NCBI RefSeq assembly: GCF_000688515.1
Contig: NZ_JHZK01000033.1
Location: 1 to 33,007 of the forward strand
Reading direction: 5' to 3'
Source: Afifella pfennigii DSM 17143
Lineage (GTDB): Bacteria > Pseudomonadota > Alphaproteobacteria > Rhizobiales > Afifellaceae
Length of the DNA: 33,007 bases
The notes under the pieces are model-generated. The model saw only the letters and a program-made list of their open reading frames with translations, was not told the DNA's origin and did no database searches. Of the stretch, positions 1-10,143 are shown in pieces (the stretch's first letter is position 1; every line of letters starts with the position of its first letter). Made by a program: the position numbers and the translations under genes.

Positions 1-1
1 G

Positions 2-265
2 AAGCGGGGCGTGTTCGGGGCCATCAAGAAGGAGCTCAGAAGACGATCCGCCATCGAGGCCGTTATCGGACACCTCAAGACCGACGGCCACATGGGCCGC
101 AACTTCCTCAAGGGACGCCACGGCGACCACGCCAATGCCGTCCTCACCGCCGCCGGCTACAACTTCCGCCTCATCCTCCGCTGGCTGAGGCTTCTCTTGC
201 GCCTCATCCTGGAGGCCTTTGCCAAAGCCATTGGCCCCAAAACCGCGCTCCAGACGGCTTCTTAA
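2..265 (+). CDS. IS5-family transposase, C-terminal fragment (truncated by window start)
   Basis: The frame is open from base 2, so the apparent GTG at 11 is not a real start. The visible 87 residues carry the C-terminal hallmark of long (roughly 450-residue) IS5-type DDE transposases: a KRGVFGAIKKELRRRSAIE block, then IGHLKTDGHMGRNFLKGR and an LTAAGYNF motif. The Glu of the RRRSAIE-VIGH region is the expected third acidic catalytic residue of the DDE triad (family knowledge). The protein ends at 263-265 inside the terminal inverted repeat. It would cut and rejoin the IS ends if the missing N-terminal part is intact. Confidence 0.85.
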   Translation, partial: KRGVFGAIKKELRRRSAIEAVIGHLKTDGHMGRNFLKGRHGDHANAVLTAAGYNFRLILRWLRLLLRLILEAFAKAIGPKTALQTAS

Positions 266-274
266 CAGTCAACT
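259..274. repeat. IS terminal inverted repeat (3' end)
   Basis: Sixteen bases that reverse-complement to AGTTGACTGTTAAGAA and match the repeat at 32655-32670 with one mismatch. It overlaps the transposase stop codon. The exact outer boundary and target duplication cannot be fixed, because no intact copy is in the window. Confidence 0.7.
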
Positions 275-306
275 GACGCAGCTGCGAGGCAGCTTCGCGC
301 GCCGAA

Positions 307-328
307 GCGGGCGCCTTGTTGCGCCCGC
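307..328 (-). terminator. Hairpin after ptsN, possible terminator
   Basis: Perfect 8-bp inverted repeat (GCGGGCGC, 6-base loop, GCGCCCGC) lying 27 bases past the ptsN stop. The minus-strand transcript has no real U-run after the stem, so it is a weak candidate for intrinsic termination. It could instead stabilise the mRNA 3' end. Confidence 0.4.
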
Positions 329-354
329 CAGCATTTCCACGAAATATCAGAGGC

Positions 355-825
355 TTACGCCGCGCTTTGCGAGGAGCTGCCGCGGTCGACGAGCAGCGCA
401 TAGAGTGCGTCAGCATCCGTCGTGGCACGCAGCTTGGCGGCGATTTGCGCATCGCGCAGGACGCGCGCGATGCGCGCCAGTGCCTTCAGATGGTCCGCAC
501 CCGCCCCTTCCGGCGCAAGCAGCAGGAAGACGAGATCGACCGGCTGGTCGTCCAGCGATTCGAAATCGACCGGCTTCGACAGCCGGGCGAAGACGCCGGT
601 AATCTCCTTGATGGAGCGCGGCTTGCCATGCGGGATGGCGACGCCCTGCCCGACGCCGGTCGAGCCGAGGCGCTCGCGCTGCAGGATCGTGTCGAACAGC
701 TCGCGCTCGGAGATGCCCGTCAGGCGCGAGGCCTTGGCGCATAGGTCCTGAATGACCTGCTTCTTGCTCACGGCCTTCAGGTTCGGCACGATCGCATCAG
801 GCTTCAGGAGATCGCTAAGGTCCAT
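355..825 (-). CDS. ptsN: PTS IIA-like nitrogen-regulatory protein PtsN (EIIA-Ntr)
   Basis: A 156-residue protein of standard length for the EIIA-Ntr family. It is the phosphate acceptor at the end of the nitrogen PTS (EI-Ntr, NPr, EIIA-Ntr), which adjusts potassium transport, carbon and nitrogen regulation and often polyhydroxyalkanoate stores, without transporting sugar. The phosphorylated His is H66 in GVAIPHGK. The N-terminal MDLSDLLKPDAIV and the LVFLLLAPEGAGADHL block are typical. The ATG at 825 has only a weak ribosome site. The gene follows hpf by 45 bases, so co-transcription is likely. The usual partner rpoN is not adjacent: the upstream neighbour of hpf is atpC. The gene ends about 80 bases from the IS end at the left. 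Confidence 0.95.
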   Translation of the reverse strand: MDLSDLLKPDAIVPNLKAVSKKQVIQDLCAKASRLTGISERELFDTILQRERLGSTGVGQGVAIPHGKPRSIKEITGVFARLSKPVDFESLDDQPVDLVFLLLAPEGAGADHLKALARIARVLRDAQIAAKLRATTDADALYALLVDRGSSSQSAA

Positions 826-870
826 GGTGGATCACCGCCGCTTGTGACGGCCGGCCCTCACGGCCTGCCG

Positions 871-1473
871 TCAATGGTCGCTGCTGGCTTCGTCCGCCGA
901 ATCGTTCAACACCGGATCGATCCAGCCGAAATGCCCGTCACGCCGACGGTACACGACATTGACGCCGCCGTGCGAATGATTGCGGAACACGATGACCGGC
1001 GCATCCGTCATGTCGAGCGCCAGAACCGCCGAGCTGACCGTCATCCGCTTAATTTCGGTGGTCGTTTCCGCGACGATGGCCGGCGCGTATTCCTCGCCGA
1101 TCTCTTCTTCCTCATGCGGCGGCGCGATGACGAAGGTGGAAGCTTCCGCCGCCGCCTGTTTCGGGCTCACATGCCGCTTGTGATGATCCTTGAGCCGGCG
1201 CTTATAGCGGCGCAGCCGCTTTTCCAGCCGCTCGGCCGCATCGTCGAAGCTGCCATTGGCGTCGGGATTGTCGGCATTCGCCTCCAACACCACGCCGGTG
1301 TCCAGATGCACGGCGCATTCGGTATGGAAGTTGCGCGCATTCTTGCACACGGTGACGTGACCGGAATAGCCGCCGTCGAAATACTTCTTCACCGCCGCCT
1401 CGACGGTGCTCTCGATACGTGTTCGCAGAGCGTCGCCGATATCGACGTTCTTGCCGGATATCTTCAGTGCCAT
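871..1473 (-). CDS. hpf: Ribosome hibernation-promoting factor, long form
   Basis: A 200-residue long-form HPF. The N-terminal S30AE-type domain (about 1-100, basic segment RLRRYKRRLKDHHKR at 87-101) binds the 30S decoding centre. An acidic linker with EEEEIGEE follows. The C-terminal domain (about 138-186, with EIKRMTVSSAVLALDM and a VVYRRRDGHFGWIDP block) dimerises 70S into 100S ribosomes (family knowledge). I chose the ATG at 1473 because homologues begin with a MALKISGKN-like sequence. A GTG nine codons upstream (1500) is open but falls in a hairpin and lacks a ribosome site. The gene sits 158 bases after atpC and 45 before ptsN. The hpf-ptsN pair is the usual tail of the rpoN cluster, but rpoN is absent here. 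Confidence 0.93.
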   Translation of the reverse strand: MALKISGKNVDIGDALRTRIESTVEAAVKKYFDGGYSGHVTVCKNARNFHTECAVHLDTGVVLEANADNPDANGSFDDAAERLEKRLRRYKRRLKDHHKRHVSPKQAAAEASTFVIAPPHEEEEIGEEYAPAIVAETTTEIKRMTVSSAVLALDMTDAPVIVFRNHSHGGVNVVYRRRDGHFGWIDPVLNDSADEASSDH

Positions 1474-1492
1474 CGCTGTTTCTGGTCCGTTT

Positions 1493-1509
1493 GGGGCCAC
1501 TTTGGCCCC
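1493..1509. repeat. Inverted repeat in hpf leader
   Basis: Perfect 7-bp inverted repeat (GGGGCCA, 3-base spacer, TGGCCCC) whose near edge is 19 bases upstream of the chosen hpf ATG. No U-run follows on the minus strand, so it is not a clear terminator. It could be an mRNA hairpin affecting hpf translation, or an operator. Confidence 0.4.
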
Positions 1510-1631
1510 TTTCTAGCAAGCGTCGGCAGGGCGGTTGGCGCGGAGCACTAGACGCCTCTGCCGGATGAGTCAATCGCGGACGGGGCCGCGCCGAGGCGCT
1601 CCCGCCAAGCGAGCGAGTCCGAGCCTTGTTG

Positions 1632-2042
1632 TCAGGCCGGGATGATCCAGCGGCGAACGTCGTGGAGGTCGGAAACCCGCTTCTGCGCCACCGCGTAGCG
1701 GTGCATGTCCTCGCCGGCCGCCCCCATTTCCTCCTCCGCCTCACGGATATGCGCCTCGATGAGCTCTGCATTGAGCTCCGTTTCCGGCACCGCCACATCG
1801 GCGAGGACCGTCAGCCCTTCCGGGGTGGTGTCGGCAAAGCCGCCGCGCACGTAAAAGCGCTGCGTCTCGCCGCCCGGCCGCGTTACGTCCACGATGCCGG
1901 GCTTCAGGGTCGTGATGAACGGCGCATGCTGCCGCAGCACCGTGAACTGGCCCTCCTGGCCGGGCACAACCACTTGCTCGGCATCCTCCGAGATGAGGAG
2001 CGCCGCCGGTGTGACGAGCTCGAAACGGAAGGATTCAGCCAT
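1632..2042 (-). CDS. atpC: ATP synthase F1 subunit epsilon
   Basis: A 136-residue epsilon subunit of the F1 central stalk. The N-terminal beta-sandwich is clear: a FRFELVTPAALLISEDAEQV opening, GQEGQFTVLRQHAPF and the YVRGGFADTTPEGLTVLADVA segment. A C-terminal helical hairpin (about 88-136) follows, which in bacteria can inhibit ATP hydrolysis. It lies 27 bases after atpD and closes the F1 operon. The start ATG at 2042 gives the standard alphaproteobacterial N-terminus. Confidence 0.96.
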   Translation of the reverse strand: MAESFRFELVTPAALLISEDAEQVVVPGQEGQFTVLRQHAPFITTLKPGIVDVTRPGGETQRFYVRGGFADTTPEGLTVLADVAVPETELNAELIEAHIREAEEEMGAAGEDMHRYAVAQKRVSDLHDVRRWIIPA

Positions 2043-2069
2043 TCATGCCTCCGCAGCTTGCCGCCCGCT

Positions 2070-3566
<1,497 letters not shown>

Positions 3567-3580
3567 CTAGTGTGCGGCGC

Positions 3581-4453
3581 CTACAGCGCCTCGGCGCCCG
3601 AGATGATCTCGATCAGCTCCTTGGTGATCTGAGCCTGCCGCTGACGGTTATAGGAGAGCGACAGCCGGTCGATCATATCGCCCGCATTGCGGGTCGCGTT
3701 GTCCATCGCGGTCATGCGCGCCCCCTGCTCGGAAGCCGCATTCTCCAGAAGCGCCCGGAAGACCTGCACCGCCAGATTGCGCGGCAGAAGGTCGGCGAGG
3801 ATCTCCTCCTCGTCCGGCTCGTACTCGTAATGGACCGGCGCAGAGCCCTCTTCCTCGGGGAAATCTACCGGGATGACCCTTTGCGACACCGGAACCTGCG
3901 AGATCACCGATTCAAAACGCGCATAGTAGATGGAGGCGACGTCGAAGGCGCCTTCATCGAACAGCCCCAGCAGCTTGTGCGCCACGCTCTCGGCCTCGGC
4001 GAAGGAGAACTGGCGCACGCCGCGGAACTCCATCCGCTCCGCGATTTGCTCTTCGAACTCGCGCTTGAGCATGTCGTAGCCCTTCTTGCCGACCAAGAAG
4101 AGCTTGACGTTCTTGCCCTCGCCGATGAGCCGCCGCGCATCCATGCGCGCCTTGCGCACGATAGAGGCGTTGAAGGCACCGGCAAGGCCGCGCTCGGCGG
4201 TGAAGACGACGAGCATATGCACATCGTCGCGACCCGTGCCGGCGATCATCGCCGGCGCCGTCTCCTTGCCCGCCACGGAGGCGGCGATATTGGCGAGAAC
4301 GCTTTCCATGCGCTCCGCGTAGGGCCGCGCCGCCACGGCCGCCTCCTGGGCGCGACGCAGCTTCGCCGCGGCCACCATTTGCATGGCCTTGGTGATCTTC
4401 TGCGTCGCCTTGACGGAGGCGATGCGATTGCGAAGTTCTTTAAGGCTCGCCAT
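3581..4453 (-). CDS. atpG: ATP synthase F1 subunit gamma
   Basis: A 290-residue rotor subunit that transmits proton-driven rotation to the alpha3beta3 head. The N-terminal helix ([20 protein letters not shown]) and the C-terminal helix ([20 protein letters not shown], then [16 protein letters not shown]) form the coiled-coil shaft and are the most conserved parts of the family. The central Rossmann-like domain contains [12 protein letters not shown]. The start at 4453 is 20 bases after the atpA stop. The insertion around residues 205-220 ([18 protein letters not shown]) is acidic and falls in a region that is variable in alphaproteobacteria. Confidence 0.97.
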   Translation of the reverse strand: MASLKELRNRIASVKATQKITKAMQMVAAAKLRRAQEAAVAARPYAERMESVLANIAASVAGKETAPAMIAGTGRDDVHMLVVFTAERGLAGAFNASIVRKARMDARRLIGEGKNVKLFLVGKKGYDMLKREFEEQIAERMEFRGVRQFSFAEAESVAHKLLGLFDEGAFDVASIYYARFESVISQVPVSQRVIPVDFPEEEGSAPVHYEYEPDEEEILADLLPRNLAVQVFRALLENAASEQGARMTAMDNATRNAGDMIDRLSLSYNRQRQAQITKELIEIISGAEAL

Positions 4454-4473
4454 GAGCCGCTACTCCCCGGGCC

Positions 4474-6006
4474 TTACGCCGCGAAATTCTTGGCGAACTT
4501 GTCCAGGATCGAGGTCAGCTTCTCGCGGATCTCGTCGCTGAGCTGCTGCTCGGTGCGGATCTGGTCGAGCACCTCCTGATGCTCGTTACGCATCAGAACG
4601 AGAATCCCGTCCTCGAAGGCACGCACCTGCGAGACCTTGATCTTGTCGAGGTAGCCGTTGACGCCGGCAAAGATGACGACGACCTGCTCCTCGGTCTTCA
4701 AGGGCGAGAATTGCGGCTGCTTCAACAGCTCCGTCAGCCGCGCGCCGCGATCCAGAAGCCGCTGCGTGGCGCGGTCGAGGTCGGAGCCGAACTGCGCGAA
4801 GGCGGCCATCTCGCGGTACTGCGCCAGCTCGCCCTTAATGGAGCCGGCGACCTGCTTCATCGCCTTGATCTGCGCCGCCGAACCGACGCGCGACACCGAC
4901 AGGCCGACATTCACCGCCGGACGGATGCCCTGATAGAAGAGGTCGGTCTCCAGGAAGATCTGGCCGTCGGTGATGGAGATGACGTTGGTCGGGATATAGG
5001 CCGACACGTCGTTGGCCTGCGTCTCGATCACCGGCAGGGCGGTCAGCGAGCCGGCGCCGTAATCGTCGTTCATCTTCGCCGCGCGCTCCAGGAGCCGCGA
5101 ATGCAGATAGAAGACGTCGCCCGGATAGGCTTCGCGGCCCGGCGGACGGCGCAGGAGCAGCGACATCTGCCGGTAGGCCACCGCCTGCTTGGAAAGATCG
5201 TCATAGGCGATCAGCGCGTGCATGCCGTTGTCGCGGAAATACTCCCCGATGGCGCAGCCGGCGAAGGGCGCCAGGAACTGCATCGGCGCCGGATCGGAGG
5301 CCGTCGCGGCGATGATGACGGAATATTCCAGAGCCCCGCGCTCCTCCAGCGTCTTGGCGAACTGGGCGACGGTGGAGCGCTTCTGGCCGACCGCGACGTA
5401 GATGCAGTAAAGGATGCGGTTCTCGTCCTTGCGGTCCCAGGCGGGCTTCTGGTTGAGGATGGTGTCGAGGATGATGGCCGACTTGCCGGTCTGGCGGTCG
5501 CCGATGATGAGCTCGCGCTGGCCGCGGCCGATCGGGATGAGCGCGTCGATGGCTTTCAGCCCCGTCGACATCGGCTCGTGCACGGATTTGCGCGGGATGA
5601 TGCCGGGCGCCTTGACGTCGACGCGGCGGCGCTCGTCGCTCTCGATCGGGCCCTTGCCGTCGATCGGGTTGCCGAGCGCGTCGACGACGCGGCCGAGAAG
5701 ACCCTTGCCGACCGGCACCTCCACGATGGCGCCGGTGCGCTTGACGGTGGAGCCTTCCTTGATCTCCCGGTCGGAACCGAAGATGACGACGCCGACATTG
5801 TCCTCTTCCAGGTTCAGCGCCATGCCGCGGATGCCGGATTCGAACTCCACCATCTCGCCGGCCTGCACCTTGTCGAGGCCCCAGACGCGGGCGATGCCGT
5901 CACCGACGGACAGAACCTGACCGACTTCGGTGACTTCGGCCTCCTTGCCGAAATTCTTGATCTGCTCCTTCAGGATCGAGGAGATCTCTGCGGCCCGAAT
6001 ATCCAT
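4474..6006 (-). CDS. atpA: ATP synthase F1 subunit alpha
   Basis: A 510-residue non-catalytic nucleotide-binding subunit. Walker A is GDRQTGKS at 169-176. The arginine finger that reaches the beta catalytic site is R373, in [13 protein letters not shown]. The N-terminal crown domain and C-terminal helical domain are complete. The ATG overlaps the atpH stop by one base (TGATG at 6004-6008), a sign of translational coupling. Confidence 0.98.
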   Translation of the reverse strand: MDIRAAEISSILKEQIKNFGKEAEVTEVGQVLSVGDGIARVWGLDKVQAGEMVEFESGIRGMALNLEEDNVGVVIFGSDREIKEGSTVKRTGAIVEVPVGKGLLGRVVDALGNPIDGKGPIESDERRRVDVKAPGIIPRKSVHEPMSTGLKAIDALIPIGRGQRELIIGDRQTGKSAIILDTILNQKPAWDRKDENRILYCIYVAVGQKRSTVAQFAKTLEERGALEYSVIIAATASDPAPMQFLAPFAGCAIGEYFRDNGMHALIAYDDLSKQAVAYRQMSLLLRRPPGREAYPGDVFYLHSRLLERAAKMNDDYGAGSLTALPVIETQANDVSAYIPTNVISITDGQIFLETDLFYQGIRPAVNVGLSVSRVGSAAQIKAMKQVAGSIKGELAQYREMAAFAQFGSDLDRATQRLLDRGARLTELLKQPQFSPLKTEEQVVVIFAGVNGYLDKIKVSQVRAFEDGILVLMRNEHQEVLDQIRTEQQLSDEIREKLTSILDKFAKNFAA

Positions 6007-6566
6007 CAGCTGGCCTCTTTCAGACGTGATTTCATCATGTTGAGCTTGGTGCGGAGCGAGCTGTCGATCATCTGCGAGCCGAGCTTGACGACGAGCCCGC
6101 CCAAAATCGCCGGATCGACCTTCAGATCGAGCGTGGCATCCTTGCCGAGGCGCTCCTTGAGAGCGGCCTTCAGCGCCTCTTTCTGCGCCTCGCTCAGCGC
6201 ATTCGCCGAGGTGACCTCGGCCGTGACCTCGCCGCGCCGCTCCGCCGCCATGCGCTTGACGGCGCGGATGACGCCGGGCAGGGCGAAGAGCCGGCGGTTG
6301 ACAGCGAGAACGCCGGCGAAATTCGCCGCGAGCCCGGTAATGCCGACCCGCTCGGCGATCGCGGCAAGGGCGCGCGCCTGATCCTCCGCCGAGATGACGG
6401 GGCTTTCCACGAGACGGCGAAAATCGCCGCTTTCAGCCAGAAGGTCGGCGAAGCGGTCGAGATTGGCCTCAACGTCTTCGAGAGCCGAATCCTCGACCGA
6501 CAACTCGAAGAGAGCCGTCGCATAGCGCTCAGCCACACCGGATACGGGGGAGGAGGTGTCCGCCAC
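6006..6566 (-). CDS. atpH: ATP synthase F1 subunit delta
   Basis: A 186-residue peripheral-stalk subunit (OSCP homologue) that holds the F1 head still. The N-terminal helical bundle begins [16 protein letters not shown]. The C-terminal region ends [21 protein letters not shown], typical of the family. I place the start at the GTG at 6566: it has an AGGA ribosome site about 8 bases upstream and gives the standard length. The open frame runs to 6893, but the extra N-terminal 109 residues are low-complexity and antisense to the start of the next gene. It is the first gene of the operon. The genes for a, c, b and b' are not in the window, as is usual in alphaproteobacteria, where Fo is a separate locus. 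Confidence 0.95.
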   Translation of the reverse strand: MADTSSPVSGVAERYATALFELSVEDSALEDVEANLDRFADLLAESGDFRRLVESPVISAEDQARALAAIAERVGITGLAANFAGVLAVNRRLFALPGVIRAVKRMAAERRGEVTAEVTSANALSEAQKEALKAALKERLGKDATLDLKVDPAILGGLVVKLGSQMIDSSLRTKLNMMKSRLKEAS

Positions 6567-6631
6567 GCCTGTCCTATTCTTCTTGAGCTCCGGATTTATC
6601 GGCCCGGAAGCGGGTGGGTTCAAACGACCGC

Positions 6632-6672
6632 GAGGGGCCCGCGAAGGGCCCCCTCTGCCAAGCCGGGGCCCC
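6632..6672. repeat. GGGGCCC inverted repeats in the atp leader
   Basis: GGGGCCC at 6634-6640 can pair with GGGCCCC at 6646-6652 over a 5-base loop. A further palindrome GGGGCCCC lies at 6665-6672. They sit 66-106 bases upstream of the atpH start in the probable 5' leader. There is no U-run on either strand. The role is unknown: mRNA structure or a protein site. Confidence 0.4.
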
Positions 6673-6813
6673 TCTAGCACACGGTTTTGGGGGGCGCAAC
6701 ACGGCCCGGGGCGGGAAAGCGGAAACCGCCTCAAGCGCCGCATCGCGACGCCTTGCTTCTCCCGCCCTGCGAGGCATCGAAGCGCGCTTTCGTTCACCGC
6801 AAGCCACCCGCCC

Positions 6814-6831
6814 TTACCATCCATTAACCAT
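6814..6831. promoter_or_regulatory. TTACC-N5-TTAACCAT site (CtrA-like half site)
   Basis: Contains TTAACCAT, a known CtrA half-site form in alphaproteobacteria, preceded by TTACC with a 5-base gap. The same arrangement occurs at 12066-12083. The spacing is one base short of the canonical TTAA-N7-TTAA, so CtrA binding is only a possibility. It lies about 56 bases upstream of the outer-membrane protein start. Confidence 0.35.
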
Positions 6832-6887
6832 ATTTTTCCGTTCGTCCTGCAAGGCTTGGCTTGCTGATTTGAGAGGGGGCAATCGCC

Positions 6888-7886
6888 GTGCAAGCCACAA
6901 ACACCTTGAAACGCCTCGTCCTATGGCTCGGCGCCGCCGGTGGGGCCGGCCTCATCCTGGCGGCCGACACCGAAGCGGCCGACCTGTTTGAGCCTTATGT
7001 CACGCTCGCCGCTTCAGAGACGAGCGGGCTGAACCGGGAGACGAGCGGCGCCCTTGGCATGCGCTACTGGTACTCCACCGGCGAGACCGCCAAGGATCTG
7101 TTCGCCTACGGCGGCGGCGGCCCGGTGTCGCGCCTCACCTATGACGGCCTCAACGCCCATTCGGTCGAGCTCTTCGGCCAGGTGACCCACAACCGCCTCT
7201 TCGCCAAGGGCCTCGCCGGCGCCGGCTGGGTTTTGAAGGGCTCCCTCCGCGACGAGGATTTCCCGCCCTATATCAACCCCTATTCCAGCACCGACAGCGA
7301 CCAGGAAGACGGCAATCTCTATTATGCCAGCGTCGATGCCGGCGGCTATGTGTGGCAGCAGCAGAATTTCCGTTTCGGCGCCTTTGCCGGCTACAGCTTC
7401 TTCCGCCAGAACGTGCACGCCTTCGGCTGCGTGCAGGAGGCGACCTCCACCATCTGCGCGCCCGCGCTTCCCGCCTCCACCAAGGTGATTTCGCAGGAGA
7501 ACGACTGGCATGGCGTGCGTCTCGGCGTGACGGCGGAAGCCGAACTCGGCGGCCGCTGGCTTTTCAGCGGCGAGGCGGCCTTTCTGCCCTATGCCTGGCT
7601 CGATGGCGCCGATTCCCACCATCTGCGCATCTGCACGACGCCCGGCTGCTTCAACGGCGATATCGAGGAGGACGGCTCCGGCTGGGGCTATCAGCTGGAA
7701 GCCGGCATCGCCTATCGCGTCTCAGAGAGCTTCCGCATCGGCCTTGGCGGGCGCTACTGGCATATGCAGACATCGGGCAAGACGCATTTTGAGAATGCCA
7801 TCGTGGGCTTTGCCGCCCGGCCTCAGCCGGTCGACTGGGAGGTCGATATCTACGGCATCACCGCCGAGGCGGCCTTCACCTTCTGA
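6888..7886 (+). CDS. Omptin-like outer-membrane beta-barrel protein
   Basis: A 332-residue exported protein. The start is GTG at 6888 with GAGAGGGGG upstream (6871-6879). A signal peptide ends near residue 30 (TEA/ADLF). Alternating amphipathic strands and a C-terminal Phe mark an outer-membrane barrel. By eye the order of motifs parallels OmpT. LKGSLRDEDF (117-125) falls where OmpT has its catalytic D-x-D (D83/D85). LPYAWLDGADSHH (233-245) falls where OmpT has D-x-H (D210/H212). So D122/D124 and D242/H244 are candidate catalytic residues. Similar proteins are common in Bradyrhizobium-type genomes and usually have no assigned function. Protease activity is an inference. Four Cys (181, 190, 249, 254) could form external-loop disulfides. 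Confidence 0.75.
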   Translation: MQATNTLKRLVLWLGAAGGAGLILAADTEAADLFEPYVTLAASETSGLNRETSGALGMRYWYSTGETAKDLFAYGGGGPVSRLTYDGLNAHSVELFGQVTHNRLFAKGLAGAGWVLKGSLRDEDFPPYINPYSSTDSDQEDGNLYYASVDAGGYVWQQQNFRFGAFAGYSFFRQNVHAFGCVQEATSTICAPALPASTKVISQENDWHGVRLGVTAEAELGGRWLFSGEAAFLPYAWLDGADSHHLRICTTPGCFNGDIEEDGSGWGYQLEAGIAYRVSESFRIGLGGRYWHMQTSGKTHFENAIVGFAARPQPVDWEVDIYGITAEAAFTF

Positions 7887-7959
7887 TGTCGCTTTCTGGC
7901 TGATGGCGCCTCCTGGCCGGTAACGCATTCCGGGTGATGGCGCCGTCCTCGCCGCGCCT

Positions 7960-10143
7960 TCACAGAAAGCTCAACGGATCGATATCGACGGCAACGCGCA
8001 GGCTGCCGCGCGGCTTCGGCCCCTCCGCGAGCCAGGCGCGCAGGAAAGCGTGCAGCCTTTTCGCCGCATGGGCGCGCGCCAGCAGACGAAACCGGTAGCG
8101 GCCGCGGATGAGGGCGAGCGGCGCCTCTGCGGGCCCCAGCAGATCGATGCCCGCCTGCCGCGGCGCCGCGCGGGCGAGCGCCCGCGCATAGGCTTCCGTC
8201 TCCGCCCGCTCCGCGCCGCTGACGATGATGGCGGCGAGCCGCGCGAAGGGCGGCAAGCCCCCGCGCCGACGGCTGTCGATTTCCGCATGGTAGAAGGCCT
8301 CCGGGTCGCCGGCGGCGAGCGCCACGATGACCGGATGCATGGGCTGCCAGGTCTGCAGGACGGCGCGGCTCGCCTGGCCGGCGCGTCCGGCCCGCCCCGA
8401 CACCTGAGTGAGGAGCTGGAAGGTGCGTTCCGCCGCCCGCGGATCGGCCTGCGCCAGGCCGAGATCGGCGTCGATCACGCCGACGAGAGTAAGGTTCGGG
8501 AAATTGTGCCCTTTGGCGACGAGCTGCGTGCCGATGACGATATCGGCCTCGCCGCGCGCCACGGCGGCGAGCTCCAGGCGCAGCCGCTTCACCCCACCGG
8601 CAAGATCGCTGGAAAGGACGAGGCTGCGCGCCTCGGGAAATAGCGTCTCCACCTCCTCCTGCAGCCGCTCCACTCCGGGTCCGCAGGCAACGAGGCTTTC
8701 CTCCGCGCCGCATTGCGGACAGGCGTCGGGGCGGCGCTCCTCGTAGCCGCAATGATGGCAGGCGAGCACGCCGCGAAAGCGATGCTCCACCAGCCAGGCG
8801 GAGCAATTGGGGCAGGTGAAGCGGTGCCCGCAATGGCGGCACAGCGTCAGCGGCGCATAGCCGCGCCGGTTGAGGAAGAGGAGGCTTTGCCGCCCCTGGC
8901 CGAGATTGCTCTCCAGCGCCTCCGCCAGCGGCGGGGCGAGCGATTTGCCGCGCTCCGGCGGCGCGGCGCGCAGATCGATAAGCTCGATGGCGGGCGGTCC
9001 GCCCCCGGAAAAGCGCTCCGCGAGCCGGATATCGCGGTAGCGCCCGCGCGCGGCGTTGACGCGGCTTTCCACCGAGGGCGTGGCGGAGGAGAGGATGACG
9101 GGAAAGCCGGCGAGATGACCGTAGGCGACGGCCATGTCGCGGGCATGGTAGATGACGCCCTCCTCCTGCTTGTAGGCCCCGTCATGCTCCTCGTCGACGA
9201 CGATGAGGCCGAGCTCGCAGAAGGGCAGGAAGAGCGCCGAGCGCGCGCCGATAACGGCCCTGACGGAGCCGTCCGCGACGCCGCGCCAGACCCGCTCGCG
9301 CTGCTTCGGCGCCATCTCCGAATGCCATTCGGCCGGCGCGGCGCCGAAGCGGGAGGCAAAGCGCTCCAGCGCCGCCGCCGTCAACGCGATCTCCGGCATC
9401 AGGATAAGCACCTGCCGTCCGGCCGCGAGCGCCTCGGCGACGGCCTCGAAGAAGACCTCCGTCTTGCCGGCGCCGGTGACGCCCTCAATCAACGACACGG
9501 CGAAGCGCCTTGCCTTGACCAGATCCCGCACCTCCCCGGCCGCCTGCTTCTGCTGAGCCGACAGATGGGGCGGCTTGAAATCCGGCTTCGGCACGCCGGC
9601 TGCGGGCTGGCGCGGCACAATCACCTCCTCCAGCACGCCCGCCTTCAACAACCCGTCGACGACGCCGGGCGACACGCCGGCCTGTTCGGCAAGCCCCGCC
9701 TTCGTCCAGGCGAGACCGTCGCCGGCCGCCTCCATGACGCGCCCGCGCGCCGCCGTCATGCGCTCCGGCTCCGTGCCGGTGAGGCGAAGCGCGCGCAACG
9801 GCTTTTCCGGGGCGAGGGCAGCGGGAACGCGCAACACCATGCGCAGCACCATGCCGGGCGGGCTGAGCGTATAATCGGCAACGAAATCGACGAGCCGCCG
9901 CAGCGGCGCGGGCAGCGGCGGCGCCGGCAGCACCTCCTCCACCGGCTTCAAGCGGCTCGTCGGCATCTTCTGCGCCGGCCGCTCCGCCTGCTGTGCCTGC
10001 TCCCAGACCGCACCCAGCACCTGGCGCGTCCCGAGCGGCACCACGACGATGGTGCCGGCTGCCAGGGCGCGCTCGGAAAGATAGGTGTAAGGGCGCTCCA
10101 GCGCATAGGGCAGGAGGACCTCGACGGGGACGGGCTGGCGCAA
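7960..10143 (-). CDS. priA: Primosomal protein N' (PriA replication-restart helicase)
   Basis: A 727-residue superfamily-2 3'-5' helicase that reloads the replisome at stalled forks. A 3'-DNA-binding domain comes first (VEVLLPYALERPYTYL). Walker A is GVTGAGKT (about 221-228) and the DEEH box is at about 317-320. Eight zinc-binding Cys lie at about 435, 438, 444, 447, 462, 465, 475 and 478. Motifs GTQLVAKGHNF and LTQVSGRAGRAG follow. The start is uncertain. The first in-frame start codon before the conserved part is TTG at 10143, which lacks a good ribosome site. An ATG with a strong GGAGAG site (10175) lies just upstream but in another frame, and reaches TAG after three codons. The longer frame to 10776 runs antisense to the antiporter gene. 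Confidence 0.93.
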   Translation of the reverse strand: MRQPVPVEVLLPYALERPYTYLSERALAAGTIVVVPLGTRQVLGAVWEQAQQAERPAQKMPTSRLKPVEEVLPAPPLPAPLRRLVDFVADYTLSPPGMVLRMVLRVPAALAPEKPLRALRLTGTEPERMTAARGRVMEAAGDGLAWTKAGLAEQAGVSPGVVDGLLKAGVLEEVIVPRQPAAGVPKPDFKPPHLSAQQKQAAGEVRDLVKARRFAVSLIEGVTGAGKTEVFFEAVAEALAAGRQVLILMPEIALTAAALERFASRFGAAPAEWHSEMAPKQRERVWRGVADGSVRAVIGARSALFLPFCELGLIVVDEEHDGAYKQEEGVIYHARDMAVAYGHLAGFPVILSSATPSVESRVNAARGRYRDIRLAERFSGGGPPAIELIDLRAAPPERGKSLAPPLAEALESNLGQGRQSLLFLNRRGYAPLTLCRHCGHRFTCPNCSAWLVEHRFRGVLACHHCGYEERRPDACPQCGAEESLVACGPGVERLQEEVETLFPEARSLVLSSDLAGGVKRLRLELAAVARGEADIVIGTQLVAKGHNFPNLTLVGVIDADLGLAQADPRAAERTFQLLTQVSGRAGRAGQASRAVLQTWQPMHPVIVALAAGDPEAFYHAEIDSRRRGGLPPFARLAAIIVSGAERAETEAYARALARAAPRQAGIDLLGPAEAPLALIRGRYRFRLLARAHAAKRLHAFLRAWLAEGPKPRGSLRVAVDIDPLSFL

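Larger units (their letters stand above)
1..274 (+). mobile_element. IS5-family insertion sequence, 3' end only
   Basis: This is the right-hand end of an insertion sequence whose 5' part lies outside the window. It holds the C-terminal part of the transposase. It ends in a terminal inverted repeat at about 259-274 that overlaps the transposase stop codon (263-265). Reverse-complemented, that end matches the IS start at 32655-32670 in 15 of 16 positions (AGTTGACTGT followed by t or g, then AAGAA). The matching ends and the same protein family suggest that both window ends carry the same element in direct orientation. Whether they are two genomic copies or an assembly break at a repeat cannot be decided here. 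Confidence 0.8.
6567..6887. promoter_or_regulatory. Divergent intergenic region, atp operon / omptin-like gene
   Basis: A 321-base stretch that must hold the promoters of the F1 operon (minus strand) and of the outer-membrane protein gene (plus strand). It contains GGGGCCC-rich inverted repeats (6632-6672) on the atp side. An AT-rich block around 6811-6840 on the other side has TTACC-N5-TTAACCAT at 6814-6831. I see no convincing -35/-10 pair and no credible gene. Confidence 0.6.

Noticed and set aside
7901-7944. Direct repeat TGATGGCGCC at 7901 and 7935
   Set aside because: Only ten bases, between convergent gene ends, with no further structure.
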